Shown: piece after piece, positions 1 to 12,684 of the stretch
How the letters are laid out: every line of letters starts with the position of its first letter
How positions within the stretch are numbered: position 1 is the first letter of the stretch
NCBI GenBank assembly: GCA_028023455.1
Contig: JAQFVV010012420.1
Coordinates: 2,420,001 to 2,484,000 of the forward strand
Source of the DNA: Epiperipatus broadwayi
Lineage: Eukaryota; Onychophora; Udeonychophora; Euonychophora; Peripatidae
Reading direction: 5' to 3'
DNA length: 64,000 nt
The notes under the pieces: model-generated
The model's input: only the letters and a program-made list of their open reading frames with translations
What the model was told of the DNA's origin: nothing
Database searches by the model: none
Position numbers and translations under genes: made by a program

Positions 1-1147
1 TGCATAATATTTTTATTTTTTTTTAAAAAAAAAAACATAACATAACTGAACAGATGTGATTTGTATTTGCTCAATGTCTAATGAAATAAAATGATGATTA
101 TTTAAAGACATTAATTTAAAATATATGTTATTGTATATTTGTTTAAACGTATTAAGTTTAACATTTTAATGATCTATATACAGTATTTCAAATATAAAGA
201 GTACTTGTCTGATCCTTGATATATCACTTACATTAATATTTAGATATCAGAAGGTCTTAAGAAATATCAATATAGTAATTTGAATTAGTCAAATTAAATT
301 AAAAAACACTGTAATATATATTTCATCTTTAAATTTAAAGTGTATAGTGTATCATTGAAAAAATAAACTTAATATAATGCAGATTTCAGATATAAAGACT
401 ATTGTCTGATGTTTGATAAGACAATTAGAATATGTTGATATCTAGGTGTCAGAAGGTTTTGATAAGTAAAGCCAGTAATTTGAATCAGTCTAATTAAGTC
501 TTTATAAAATACAACAAATAAATCTTTTTCTCTAGCAAAGTGGGAATGTTTTGAAATGATTTGATTATGCATATGCAATGGTGATCATTATACGAATTTG
601 AGTTTGATGTCAAATCATAATTCAATGAAAAATATGCATGAATCTTAATTTGTTTGAGAATTCCCTGTGTAAACTGTCCTTTGCTGTGACTTCTGACTTA
701 ATTTTATTTAATGAAATCTTATTCAATATATAGTAATTATTAATCCTGTTGCAGAATATGAAAATATTTTTTAACAAATAAAAATAAGCATTGCAATATA
801 TAACAAGAGTTGATCACATACCTTAAAAACAAATACAAAGTTAATAAGTTTTGTTAACTTATTTATCATACTTTTTGATGATGATGATGATTATTATGCA
901 TTTTATATATATCAATAATTAGTTTAAATAAGTCAGATTAATGTAAGTATAGAATTGTCTCTAAATAATTTCAAATTCAAATTTAACATAATTTTAGTTT
1001 TTTTAGAGTATAATCAATTGGTTAGAAAATCAAATGATATTAAAGTAACAAATTAGTAAAGATAATAGTTTCAATTTCATTTACCAAATGAATTCTTTTA
1101 ATTTTTATTATTATTATTTTTTAGATGGTAATTAATCTACAAATCCT
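1..1147. other. AT-rich spacer
   Basis: No coding region or recognisable repeat unit is visible. A short GAT microsatellite lies near 868-886, and there are several poly-A/poly-T runs. Confidence 0.5.
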
Positions 1148-1159
1148 TATTTCTTCATT

Positions 1160-1502
1160 AAAACAGGCAAAACCCTCAATACAGTATTGCCACTCAGTGC
1201 AAGCCAGAGTAATCAATGGATGCTAAAAGGCTTGTCATAAAATCCCCATCTAGTGCCTACTCATCCAATATCCCCAGCCTAAGATCTAGGTGCAGTGTTC
1301 TCAGATACAAGGCTCCTTACTGATGAAGGCCACAAGCCAGAAACTAGTCTGGGAATAGTGGATGAGTAGGCACTAGATGAGAGTTATATGCATATGTCTT
1401 CTGGCATCCATTGATTACTCTGGCTTGCACTGGTGGGCTATGGAGAGTTTTGCCTGTTTTAATAACCGTTATAAGCAAGCATAAGAAATGGTGATCATGT
1501 GA
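1160..1502 (+). mobile_element. Hammerhead family A foldback insertion
   Basis: The left part (1160-1276) is in reverse orientation and the right part (1277-1502) forward, so the outer sequences form an inverted repeat. Perfect 12-bp duplications TATTTCTTCATT flank it at 1148-1159 and 1503-1514, so it arrived as one insertion. The forward half carries a hammerhead-like core and ends with the family-specific tail GTGATCATGTGA. Sister copies lie at 15.8, 26.0, 34.5, 52.1 and 61.4 kb. It has no coding capacity and looks like a retrozyme or terminal-repeat RNA of a Penelope-like element. Orientation is called from the ribozyme and tail. Confidence 0.75.
1302..1363 (+). ncRNA. Type I hammerhead ribozyme, family A, partly decayed
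   Basis: The core CTGATGA starts at 1320, a small stem II GGC/GCC follows, then GAAAC at 1340-1344 and the cleavage triplet GTC at 1347-1349, with the palindrome ACTAGT spanning stem III. Stem I pairs TCCTTA with TGGGAA using wobbles and one A-C mismatch, so this copy is weaker than those at 26.1 and 61.5 kb. Activity is inferred, not shown. Confidence 0.6.
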
Positions 1503-1514
1503 TATTTCTTCATT

Positions 1515-3820
1515 CAAAATTGAATGAAACCGCAGACTAATAATAAACAGAAGTCAAAAAAATTATGAAATGATAAGTTTCAATTGAAATACATGTTTAG
1601 GTGTTTCTATTAAGCTCATTTTATTTTTAATCTCATATTGAAGAATACATATAAAATTTGTCATAAAAAATTGTGTTAAATATATATTCAGCTATATATT
1701 TTTAGTGATAAATATTTTATAAACATTGGATTAATAATAATAATTACCTTTTTGTAATTTTTTTTTTTGACGACAATGTTGACTGTTTCTTTATAAATGC
1801 TTCACATTATTTGACAGAATTCTCAATTTTACAGAGACTTTTTATATATAAAAACATTCACATTCACAACCATAGAAATAAATTATTGCTTTGCTGTTTC
1901 AATTTAGTCATAATAAATTAGACATATTTTGAAATATATTTTAGAATGTTCAAAAATAAAAAGTTTGCCAGGGATTTTAATCCATCTAACAACCAACTCA
2001 GTAAATATTTTATTAATTAATACTGTATCTAATAAAAAATAAAACTGTACTAGTTAAATAATTTTATTTTTCAATATGTTTGCGCATAAAATAATATTTT
2101 ATTATTGACTCATTCATTAGTTTAAAAAAATCATAGATAATACTAGACTAACTTAAACTTCATACTTCAAATTATATAAACTTAAGAATTTTTAAAAAAT
2201 GTATTATGCAAATTGTAAATGCCTATTTTTCAATCAAACATTGTTTTCAATTTAAAAAAGATTGATAATAAAAAACAATAATTGAAGCATTACAGTTTTT
2301 AAGGTCACACTAGGAACAATAGTCCATTCTATTATTCTGTTCCATAGCCAACCAAATTGTAGTGACATCAAATTGTGGATATTAATTTTCATAGTTCTCA
2401 ATAATAAATGCTGATCACCAAATCAGGAATTTGATTGTCACTACTGTTTAGTGTATACCAAATACTCAAACTTACAATATATATATATGATTGCATATAA
2501 TATTTGTAATTTTAAAAATATTAATTGTGCTCAATCGTTCATCAGCATTAGCAGCCACTCATAAATGAGTTTACCAATCCAATCAATAGGAAAAAAAAAA
2601 AGATAAAAAATCAAAAAGAACTTAATCCTTAAAGATGAGTTTTGTGACACTATACAAACCATCTTGAACCCCAAACATGTCACATATATCATAAGTTTAC
2701 TCCTTAATCTGTTTATTTCATATTTTACAATGCAGTTTTTTAACTTCTTCAGTAGTGAATTTTACTTTGCCTAAGTGCATCTTTCCAGTGAATTCTATCT
2801 TCAATCATATATTTTCAATGGAAGCAATCAATAGTCTTCTTTTTTAGAGGGTCTTCAAAATAATCTTTATAATATAAATGATGTCTTCTTTCTCATGAAA
2901 ATGAAGTCTGCAATAAAATACATTTTTAGAAAGACTGTTACTATTTATTTATTTCACATGCCCAATTTTAATTTTAAAATATTTGAATACTCTAAATATG
3001 GAAGTTCCTTAAAAATTCAAATGCTGAAAGTGACAGAGAATTGGATACAATCCTTGGACTTATGTTCTAGGATCTGTCATTCTACCATTAATTAAATTAT
3101 TCAGAGCTCCAAGTCACTGAAGACTTGTCTTTGTAATAATACATTTTATTGCATCACATCTATCAATGTGAAAAGCATGTTAATTGATCTTATGGTCTTG
3201 GCATCATATTTTTAGATTATTAGTAAATAGTTTGATGAAGTTTATCTTAATATCTTTATGTTACATTTATAGAACCCCATGTCTCACTTTCTTTCATTAA
3301 ATTGTGTAAAATAATAGATCTATTTACAAATAATTTGTTGCAGTAATTCTATCACTATATTGAACTAACTTATTTTTAAACTTGTTTTATTAGTATAATG
3401 GCATTTTGAAATCTGTGGTGTAACTCATTATCCAAGTCCATTTTTCTACTAAAAAGCTATTAAGACATTTACATTCATATACATTATTAACTTGAAAACT
3501 ATGCATACAAACTAAAAAATGTTGAAGATTTATTCCCCAGTTTTAGTTGATAAAGGAATGACTTTTTTTAAATATTAAATCTTTGTATTTAAAACATTAA
3601 GAATATTCTATGTTGAATCTTTTGAATTGGCAGAAACAGTACAATCATCAGTATATTGATGAACTTTTGGTTTTTGTTTTTAATAAAAACTCAACTATCA
3701 ATCCTATATCACACTTTGATGTTTACTTTAAAAGCCACCTATAAAAAATTCCAAAACCCACCATCACAAAAATTGAAAATAAAAATTTGTTTAACAATTT
3801 TTTATTTCAAATGTATCAGA
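1515..3820. other. AT-rich spacer
   Basis: Nothing coding is recognised. The ORF of 66 codons at 2895-3095 has no family features and is judged chance. Confidence 0.45.
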
Positions 3821-3929
3821 TTTTTTTCCCCCATATGTCAAAGCATCGGCCAGGAAGTGAACCCGCAACAACTGTCTGCAAGCAACTGCTTGCTTGTAAG
3901 GCAGGTGTACTGACCTCTTAGGTACCAAC
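3821..3929 (-). mobile_element. tRNA-derived SINE (family V), subfamily 1
   Basis: Read on the minus strand it has a tRNA-like 5' part, a B box (GGGTTCACTTCC), the family tail TGGCCGATGCTTTGACATAT and a terminal A run seen as the T run at 3821. It matches the copy at 7587-7699 closely, including the repeated TTGCTTG block. No clean target-site duplication was found. RNA polymerase III transcription is inferred from the box motifs. Confidence 0.65.
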
Positions 3930-4174
3930 ACTTGATTTCCACCAATAATAAAACTTTCCTCACATTCCCTAGGAGTAAAAATTTTATAATATGAATAGAC
4001 TTGGAAAATTACTTTAATTCAGAAATTATGATATATTTAATCCGGAAAAATGTTTAAATAGGATAATGCTCCATTCATTAATGGAAGCTTATACCAATGA
4101 TAAGTATATAAAGCATATATTTATATGTAATAATATTATGTTTCAATGTCTGTATTTCTTCAAATCAATATATC

Positions 4175-4699
4175 TAATCTTATAATTGAATATTTATAAA
4201 TACAGTAATTAGATATATGTAAAGTATAACTGTAAATTTTTTTATCCGTTTAGGAGTGATTTCAACTATTGATTATATCCTCTTAGTCTTTGTCAACTAA
4301 TACTTTGAAAGGCTAACCTTCCCACAATTCTGTGATCTTAATGTTTGCTGCCTGTCTGTTAATTAAGACTTGTTTGTATTTGTATATTAGCATAGCTTCC
4401 TTTATTTTCCTATTGTTGTTATTTTTTTCAATTTGCAATATTTTTACATTATTATAATTGAAGTTAAAATGATAAATACATGACTTATTATGGTTGTATA
4501 AACAGATGCTGTAATAGACATGCAGCAAACATTAAGATCATGGAATTGTGGGAAGGTTAGCCTTTCAAAATGTTAGTTGACAAAGACTAAGAGGATATAA
4601 TCAATAGTTGAAAGCGCTCCTAAGTGGACAAAATTTTTAGAGTTATACTTTACATATATCTAATTATACTGTATTTATAAATATTCAATTATAAGATTA
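4175..4699. mobile_element. MITE with ~183-bp terminal inverted repeats
   Basis: The left arm 4175-4356 and right arm 4517-4699 are near-perfect reverse complements, enclosing about 160 bp of AT-rich DNA. Shared landmarks include the AAGGCTAACCTTCCCACAAT block and the TCCTCTTAGTCTTTGTCAAC block. A shorter relative lies at 55932-56212. There is no transposase, so it is non-autonomous. The superfamily is not determinable because no target-site duplication is clear. Confidence 0.75.
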
Positions 4700-6150
4700 C
4701 ATATATATATATATATCTGTGATAAAAACTTGTTACATATTTCTCTAAATCTTTCTCCTTTTTTCAAACACTCAGCTTTAATAAAAAAGAAGACATATCA
4801 ATTAATTAAAATGAAAATTATCAGCTTTTATTATCTTTTTTTTTTTATAGACTGTATTGTTTTTATTTTTCTTTGAGAGCTATAAAATATTATGATATAA
4901 AACAGAAAAAGATGCATTAAAAACCTTTACTGTTGTAATTTTTTAAAATTTAATTGGAAAACTAGATATCAAACTTCTTCATTCAAAAACTTAAATCACA
5001 TTAGTATTTGCTCAACTTACTAACCAAATCAAATATTCCATTAATACCATATATATGTAGATACACACACATCATTTAATTTAATTAAACTCATTAAAAG
5101 AATTGGTAAGATAAATTTGTTGCCAAAAAAATTGCGATAATACATAAATTGAAAATTTATTAAAGTCATACACTCGTAATATAATTGTAATTTAAAAAAT
5201 TATTAAAATCATTATATCAGACATAATTTTAAACAAAATCATTTGAAATAATAAAGGGTGATGCAATTTAGACTAAAGTTACATTCATTTTCTTTAAAAT
5301 AGTAATTTTTATTAAACTTGTACTAAAGTTTACAAAAAAAACAATAATTAATAAATATGTATTTTTTAAAAGCTAAATATAAAAAAATGTGCAGTATCAA
5401 GAATATTGTAATAAGTTTCTATTTAATTAACATTAACTTTTTTAAAACTCAAAAAACAAAATAAAATAAAAATTAAAAAGGACTTACTCATAAATGCCAC
5501 ATTATAACTGTCTATATAATTCTTACAAACTGCTACAAACCAATTTTATGCTTAATTACAATATATCCATCTATTCTTAAATGAGGATAAAGTAAAAAAA
5601 CGAACAATAACAATTCTTACCAATCTCCACAGACAGTTAGTTAAGACCTCGGAGAATTTTGTCTAATTGCTACAATATTCCTCGAAACATTAGAAGTGCT
5701 GGAAAGGGTTTTGACTTGAAGTGACCTAATTTAAGATGTTTACTTTAATTGAAGATATTATAAACATACCAGCAATAAAAATACTCAGTGCATTTCTTCA
5801 CTAGACCACTTATCAGTAATGAATTTGTTTAAAGTGAACAATAAGCACACTCATATATATAGATTTTATACATTACTTGTAATCATAAATTGAAATTTTT
5901 TTATTATAAAATAAGAACTAATGAAACTGAAAATTAATTTGGAACATTATCAAAGTAAAGAGTTCAATAAAATTTAAGATGCAATTCTAAATATTAGAAT
6001 TCTGAATTACAAGATAGACTCTCACCAATAATTGGGTAGTCAGTGGGTGTCTATGGAGTGGCTACTTGAAAGTCTTCAACACTACTAGCACAACACAAAA
6101 CAAATCTCCAAGTTTCACCTGATCCAAATAGGCATTTCAAATCATAAACA
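4700..6150. other. AT-rich spacer
   Basis: No supported gene. Homopolymer A/T runs are common. Around 5630-5720 base composition is slightly less AT-rich but no motif is recognised. Confidence 0.4.
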
Positions 6151-6155
6151 TGGCA

Positions 6156-6243
6156 GATAAATGTACTATATTGGATAAAGTGGATGACTAAAGGGAGCTT
6201 GAAAATCTGGGTTCAAATCCCCTTTAATTACATCTGCATTAAC
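6156..6243 (+). repeat. tRNA-like tail fragment of hammerhead family B
   Basis: The stretch with GGGTTCAAATCCCC (B-box consensus GGTTCRANNCC) and an upstream GGATGACTAAAGGGAGCTTG block matches the 3' part of the family B elements at 59.1-60.1 kb. The ribozyme part is missing, so this is a truncated copy. Confidence 0.5.
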
Positions 6244-6344
6244 AATATATATTATACTTGTATTTCAATATTACATATTACACCACAAGATTTTAAGGAT
6301 TCTCCCTTTCTCTTCGCTATATATATATATGTGCACAAACACAG

Positions 6345-6700
6345 AGTGAAATAAATAGCAAATAAATATTTACATATATTTTCAACACTAAATTTGCAAT
6401 TTCAAGGTCTCATCAAATTAATCAGTTCACAAAACTAATACCAATCATATAGTAATAATTTGAGATTATATTTATTACCCTTATTATATAATCTTTCACA
6501 TTTCAAAAACACCTTAACAATAACTGATAATTTCATATTCAAAAATTTGTTCAATTACAAGCAAAAAAATGCACTACAATTTATATTCATTAATATACAG
6601 CAGTTTACTATTTATTATTATGTCTGTGTATTTTGAATAGATTTTGTATATTGTATTGAATTTAATATTTGTATAAAGGTTTTATAGCAAAAAAATGTTG
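6345..6700 (+). repeat. Duplicated block, left copy (SINE-free)
   Basis: About 355 bp here align with 7375-7830 over their whole length, starting at AATAGCAAATAAATATTTAC and running into TTTTATAGCAAAAAAA. This copy has no SINE, so it preserves the empty site. The two copies have diverged by many substitutions, so the duplication or paired insertion is old. Confidence 0.7.
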
Positions 6701-6992
6701 CAAGAGTTGTATAGTGAAAGTTATCAAAATTGTCAACATGTGAGAAAACTCAGGTGTTGAAACCTCTATAATACGATCTACATATTATTAATTAAATGAG
6801 AATTAAAAGAGTATATTTGGGATAGGGATAAACTCTTGTTTAATAAATGATCAGTAAAAGTCATTAATACATTTCTATAAAATGGTTTGTGTCAAAGTTG
6901 TGAGTGCTGAAAGTTTGACACTTCTAATCAAACTATAGTAAATTGTTATCTATATAATACTAAATAAAAGAAGAAAATATGTATAAGAGATT

Positions 6993-7110
6993 GTGATCTG
7001 GACCAACTGTTGAGTGTTGATTTATTGAATAGTGTACATCTTGGGGATCATTTATATTTTTCACATGTCATTGGTCATATGTTTCAGAATGAATGATGGA
7101 ATAGAAGATT
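6993..7110 (+). ncRNA. Hammerhead family B copy, decayed core
   Basis: Stem I is well kept: TGATC..CCAA on the 5' side pairs with TTGG.GATCA after the putative cleavage triplet ATC. The core reads CTGTTGA instead of CTGATGA and the GAAA element is damaged, so it is probably inactive. The downstream sequence (ATCATTTATATTTTTCACAT) matches the other family B copies near 59.2 and 60.0 kb. Confidence 0.5.
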
Positions 7111-7374
7111 GGAATATATATACATAAAGTTAAAATATATCTAAAACAAAATGTGTATATAAAGTTACATTAAAATACGAATTATATTATGTTTTACTCA
7201 TTTGAAAAAAATTAAGGGGATATGTCAAAAAGCTCAAGAATGAGAGAGGTTGGTCTAAATTCTGGACTGATGAATGGTTGTGATATGATTGAGTAGAAAT
7301 GACAAGAACAAAACTTAAAAATATCTGTGTACGCATATGGAGAGCTATATATGGAGAGGCAGACAGACAGAATG

Positions 7375-7830
7375 AAATAAATAGCAAATAAATATTTACA
7401 TATATTTTCAAAACCAAATTTACAACTTTAAATTCCTAATATCTTATCTAATTAATCATTTCACAAAGCTAATACATATCATATAGTAATAACTTGACAA
7501 ATATATTTATTACTTTCATTATATATCTTTCATATTTCAAAGTGCTTTAACAATAGCTGATAATTTTATATTCAATAATGTGTTTAAGCTTTGGTAGCCG
7601 AGGGATCAGCGCAGCCACCTTGCAAGCAATTGCTTGCTTGCAGACAGTTGTTGTGGGTTCGCTTCCCGGCCGATGCTTTGACATATGGAAAAAAAAAAAC
7701 TTTACATTTTATATTTATTAATACACAGCACTGTACTATTTTTTTTCGTGCCTTTCAGCCCTATAGTTTCGATAAGTTTGGTATATTCTATTGAATTTTT
7801 GGTTTTTAACTACAAAAAAGTTTTATGGCA
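7375..7830 (+). repeat. Duplicated block, right copy, interrupted by a SINE
   Basis: This is the partner of 6345-6700. It is longer because SINE family V is inserted at 7587-7699. Sequence on both sides of the SINE lines up with the uninterrupted left copy. Confidence 0.7.
7587..7699 (+). mobile_element. tRNA-derived SINE (family V), subfamily 1
   Basis: It starts with a tRNA-like module (GGTAGCCGAG, then GCAGCCACC), has a B box GGGTTCGCTTCC, then the family tail CCGGCCGATGCTTTGACATA and an A run. An unrelated 67-codon frame over it is a by-product. The paralogous block at 6345-6700 lacks it, which defines its borders. Confidence 0.75.
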
Positions 7831-7859
7831 AAAAAAAATTTTTTTTAACTTTATTTTTT

Positions 7860-8745
7860 TTGCTAGTTGACAACATACTTTCTAAAAAAAGAAATTTATT
7901 AAAGTTTTTGTGATTAAAGTTTGTTTCCACTTTTTTTTAGTTGCTATTCTCAATATGCAGAAAGGAGGAAATAAAAATAATGAGGGTAATTGGACATTTA
8001 TTTAATCTTGAAGCTAAAAAGTATAACTAAAAAAAAAATGCTCACATTTAAATCATGTACATTAATTTATTTGTATAAAATAGGTTTTTTTTTTTTTAAA
8101 AGGCAACTAATATTTATGTACCAGAATGATAGGTTGAATTTAAATCCAGGAATCTTTAGCTCTCAATTTGTGCGCATCAATAAACTACAGCACGTAGATA
8201 GAGTATTAATTAATTTATTGTATTAATCTTATTTTTAGAATTTATTATAAATATTAGCTTATTTAAAATATAAAAAATGTTAATAGAGTGAATTATCATC
8301 CATGTCAATGCAAAAAGATGTACTGAATTATCGGATATATTATTATCACTGTTTTACAATTCAATTAATGCTCTGGAACAATTTTAAAAAAAAAAAAATG
8401 GATGTATAATTTTCAAATTAAAAAAAAAACAAAAACTTTTGATTTATTATTAATTAATTTAAAATAATTTTGAAAATAAGATTAACTTTCATCCCAGAAA
8501 TCACCTTCAGAATGAAAGTCATTAAAATGGGTGTGATGTTATTAATATTGAAAAGAAAAATATATATATATAATATTGTAATGGGGGAGAAAAATCACAG
8601 GACAAACATAATGATTTTTTTTTTTTTAATTATACTGAGTGAAAAAAAAATACGATTTTTTTTTTTTACATTCTGAAACAAAAAAAGAAAGCCAATAAAT
8701 AAGTGCTAATCTTTAATATAGTTATTAAGATAATTATTTTATTAA
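7860..8745. other. AT-rich spacer rich in homopolymers
   Basis: Long A and T tracts (for example near 8390, 8420 and 8620) dominate. The short frames at 7990-8226 and 8470-8676 have no recognisable features and are not called as genes. Confidence 0.4.
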
Positions 8746-8756
8746 TGCATGTTTAA

Positions 8757-8862
8757 TTATCCGCTAAAAGAAGATTGTATGGCTCTCTGTCTCCTAGCAA
8801 AGGCCTCTGTGACCAAGCAATAAACATCGTCTATGTGTTTACCATCTACCATCACTTTCCGT
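8757..8862 (-). CDS. Candidate terminal coding exon
   Basis: On the minus strand an AG acceptor (8863-8864, context CATTAG) precedes an open frame of 34 residues plus stop, beginning RKVMVDGKHIDDVYCLV and ending with TAA at 8757-8759. A possible AATAAA poly-A signal follows about 15 bases downstream. Base composition is clearly richer in G and C than the flanks, which suggests real coding. I do not recognise the protein. The entering phase is 2, which does not match the phase-1 donor at 9142, so a direct splice between the two candidate exons is not supported. It could also be an exon relic. Confidence 0.35.
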
Positions 8863-9141
8863 CTAATGTTAACAAAAATTATTATTAATAAATAATCAAT
8901 AATTTTATTAATAAATACAAAAATTAAGAAGTTAAAAAATAATAATAAATATAGTATATGCTTTTTTAAAATTACTTTATATCTTTTTTTTTTCTCTCCA
9001 CATACATATACATTTAAAAAGTGGTTTCCTCACTTAAAAATGATTCTGTGTATTTTGTCACTATTAAATTCAGGCAGACATTGTTAAATTTTGTGCAATA
9101 TTTTAATTCTATTTTTCAGAACAAATAATTTAATAACTCAC

Positions 9142-9268
9142 CAATTAAGTTAGAATACATTCGAACAAGAAGACTCACAGAACCGTGAATCCCCTTGTAC
9201 ACCAGGTGAGGCTGAGGTTTAGGAGAGTTCTTCATTCTTGGCACCATATTATATAACTCTACATAACT
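9142..9268 (-). CDS. Candidate internal coding exon
   Basis: On the minus strand the only open frame between an AG acceptor (after GCATGATCAG) and a strong GTGAGT donor (9136-9141) encodes 42 residues, with segments SYVELYNMVPRMKNSPKPQP and LVYKGIHGSVSLLVRMYSNL. The G+C content is higher than in the surroundings. I do not recognise the family. It may belong to the same minus-strand gene as the candidate exon at 8757-8862, although the reading phases disagree by one base. Confidence 0.35.
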
Positions 9269-9344
9269 CTGATCATGCAATGAGAAATTATAAAAACCAC
9301 ACCCTACTTTCATTTGTAATTTAAAACAGTGCAGAATCACAAAT

Positions 9345-12300
9345 GAGAAAGTTTGAAAATTATGAGATAGTCGGAAAAAAAAAAATCATTTACAAAATAT
9401 TAACATACTGCATTTTATATTCCGCTTAAATTTAAAATAGACAATTTAATATATATAAAAAGGGGAAGGTAAAGTAAGAGTTTAGATTAATAAGGTAGTA
9501 AGTAGACGTGCTAGGTGAGTTTTCGTGTAGAAGAGTTAACTAATCTAATTATATATTAATTAAGAGCAAAACAGTATGTAAATCATTTTTATTTTTTAAT
9601 TAAAACATATTATAAAGTTTCAATTATTCATAAGTTAAAAGTTTAATTACCCCTTTTCAAATTAAAATTGTACATATACATATAGGTCTGTGTGAATTTA
9701 GTTTTATTTTCAATTCGCAGCTAAATGTCAATCAGAAGAAAAAGTTATTCGCATTAAAGAATATAAGTTAATAGACACACAATTTTCACAAAGAATGTCA
9801 AATGTGCAACACTTAACTAACTGAGCTAATATAAATTTAACTTATATATATATATATTAGTGAAAATATTAGTTTAGAATAAAATCTTGAATATTAGACG
9901 CTATAATTATTTAAATGGAGTAAAGATGGGAAAGGAAAAGCAGATATTACTAATAATGATCAAATAATGTTGTTATATTACTGCTTTCCAGCAGATCATT
10001 TAACATAAATTATTTTGGATTTGTATGCATAGAATCACTTTAAGTAACCCTATTCAAGCAAATGATTCTGCAATATTCCTTAGAGAAAAATAGTACATTA
10101 CACATCAAATTTATTTTCTTTTTTTTTTTTTTTCAATATTTAGTTAAATGTTTTATGCTGATAATGTAAAAATTTGTTTTTTATTAAGGCAAAACAGTTT
10201 TTCAATAGTCGCAGAGCAAAGTCCTCTCCAACTATCAAGACAGGCCTAACAAAGTTAGGTACTCATTTAGTGATTAATATTAGCTGGTTATTTGGTTGTC
10301 TAAGAATCAATCAGCTAAAAAATCCTAACTCTAAATGTGTGTTGTGTGTACATTCTTATTTTTTTTTAAAAAAATTTTTAAAAAATTTGTACAGATAATT
10401 TAAGATATATACATAATTTACTAGTAGTAAATATTTAGTCCAAGTACAAAAAAATATTTAAAAAAACAGTTTTCAATTATGAAACTTTATTTTCATCCAT
10501 GGCTGGACTTAGGTTTTAGAATTCATCAGCGGATAACTGGTATAGTCAGTTAATTTATTATACTTTTGATATTTTTCCGAAGACCACATTTTTCAGAACA
10601 ATAGCCTTTTTTAAAATAAAATTATCCTAAAATTAGTACAGCTAATGAAAGCCATACTGATTTTTATATTAAAGAAATTCTTTATGATCAAAGCTTGCAC
10701 ACTCCACTTTATCTGATCATATATTATACAGTATTGAGAAAATTATCTCTATTAAAGCTGACATTCCAGACAACATAAATCAAGTCAAAAACTTTAAAAT
10801 ATTTTAATATAAATGTTCTTAGTTCATGGATAACCATCAAATCCTGAATTAAAGTTTCACTCATATAAATTTTATTGAGTATCAATAAATTCATCATCAA
10901 TTAATTAACATTTAAAAAGTTTATCTAAAAATATTAAGACTGAAAATTTGATTGGAATAAATGTAATTATGCTATGCATTTTTAAAAAAACTTATATAAA
11001 GATGGTTTAACATGAGTCCATCTTTAGACATTTTCATATTAATTTTTTTAGTAACAGTTATTATTTTAATTGTTAGATTCAAATTTTATAAAGAAGTTTC
11101 AATTGTAGGGATTTATGTGAGTCTAAATATTTCATTGACTGTATTATAAAAATATGAATTTTATGTAGAAAATAATAAATATATTTTATTGCCCAGTTTT
11201 CAAAAAATGATTTTTAGCATTCCTAGATGCCTTTAATCTTAAAAAAATAATAGTAATACCACAAATTTCCTTATAAAGTTTACTGCAGTGATAAAACATC
11301 AGACTCAAGAATTAATACTTTTCTGAATCAAGACTCGATCTGAATATCAAATATTCTCTGGTGCAACTTATTACTCTACTGTTATTATTAATATCTTAAA
11401 TATTCAAGAAGCCTGTATTTACAGATTTAAAAACCATGATAGAATTCACAATTTTAATGTTACATTTTCTCAAAAAAAATTTACTTTGGCATTTATATAC
11501 AATATAAAAATATTTAGGTATTTTTACAACCATTTTCAATATTCATAGAAAGTTTACCAATAACAGCTTGTGCATAGTTCTTAATAATATGAGTTATGCA
11601 ACCTACTCATAAAACAGAATGTTCTAATTTATATCTAATTTTCTGCATTCTATTTTTTCTTTATTTTTTTTTCAATACTATCTAAATTATTATTCATTTT
11701 TTTTCATAAAATATTCTATCATTTTCCATTATGTAATTGATGATTATTATCAGAAAGTCTGCATAAGCACTTATTTTTCAAAGTTTAAGTGCTTCATTTA
11801 TATTCTACAATTCAATGAAAAATATGTAACAACAAGCATAATTTTTTTCTTTTGGAAATATTAGTTAATACATTTTTTCTGCAAATGTATTAAAACTTTA
11901 TTTAATATATATGGTTATTCTATATTTATCAAGATGACTTTGATCTTTATATAATACAAATTCTTCATAAACCTGGATGCCAAATATATGACTGGAATCT
12001 AAATCCAGTACTGCTAAATGATAGCCAAAGGTTATTTCTTTTATAATGTATACTTAATTAAGTTTAAGTTGATTTAGATCAATATTTCTCCATTCCTTTC
12101 ACAATGAAACCATTTTTCCTACATTCATAGTATAGGTCTCATTTTCATCACAAATCATTTTAAAAAGAATTTCCACATGCAGGGCTATCTTTTTTTGTGT
12201 GGGATATCTGAGTTATGACCCAGAGACCTAAGTGAGAAATGGTAACAAAACTTTATATCTAAAACTCTAAAGTTATGAGTATGTTTTTGGCTATCAAATA

Positions 12301-12360
12301 GCTATTTTTATAACTGCTTTTTACTTTGTTTCCTAAATTTTTACATAAAAAAGGGAAATT
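9345..12360. other. AT-rich spacer with one possible plus-strand exon
   Basis: Mostly featureless. At about 10189-10255 a T-rich tract and TTATTAAG precede an open stretch reading AKQFFNSRRAKSSPTIKTGL. It could be a short exon but has no strong donor, so it is not called as a gene. Confidence 0.3.
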
Positions 12361-12534
12361 AAGAATTTGTTTTTGTCTGAAGGTTTGTAATAATAGTATA
12401 TTATAAGATGTGATATGTTGGACTATTTCCATCATTTATAAGTGAATGTTGAATGTACAGAAAATGTTAAACTTTATTTAAAAAACAACTTGTTAGTAAT
12501 AACACCAAATAGACAATACAGATTAGTAATTACA

Positions 12535-12592
12535 CAATGTTCTGAATAGTATTATTCTCGACTCTTCTTCAGGTATTGCTGGCCTATATGCA
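12535..12592 (-). ncRNA. Possible decayed hammerhead (family C)
   Basis: CTGAAGA is followed by an imperfect hairpin and GAAC in place of GAAAC. The copy at 40270-40332 keeps GAAA and a GAGT/ACTC stem but has ATGAAGA. Together they suggest an ancestral hammerhead core. Neither copy is complete and the cleavage triplet is unclear. Confidence 0.35.
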
Positions 12593-12617
12593 CAGTGACA
12601 ATATTCACTTAGAAGTT

Positions 12618-12684
12618 GAACTCACACCTTTACATTCTTGAATATTGAATTTAAGGCAAACGCTCTACCAACTGAGCTATTCTG
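12618..12684 (-). repeat. tRNA-like module with A and B boxes
   Basis: The minus strand has TAGCTCAGTTGGTAGAGCG, a good A box, and a B-like box GGTGTGAGTTCAACTTC. The anticodon arm is not that of an intact tRNA and there is no clean acceptor stem, so it is a tRNA-derived promoter module rather than a tRNA gene. Confidence 0.65.

Noticed and set aside
7591-7794. A 67-codon gene starting MVAEGSAQPPC
   Set aside because: It is the translation of the SINE at 7587-7699 and its A run.
12618-12684. A functional tRNA gene
   Set aside because: A and B boxes are present, but there is no proper acceptor stem or anticodon loop, and the module sits inside a repeat.
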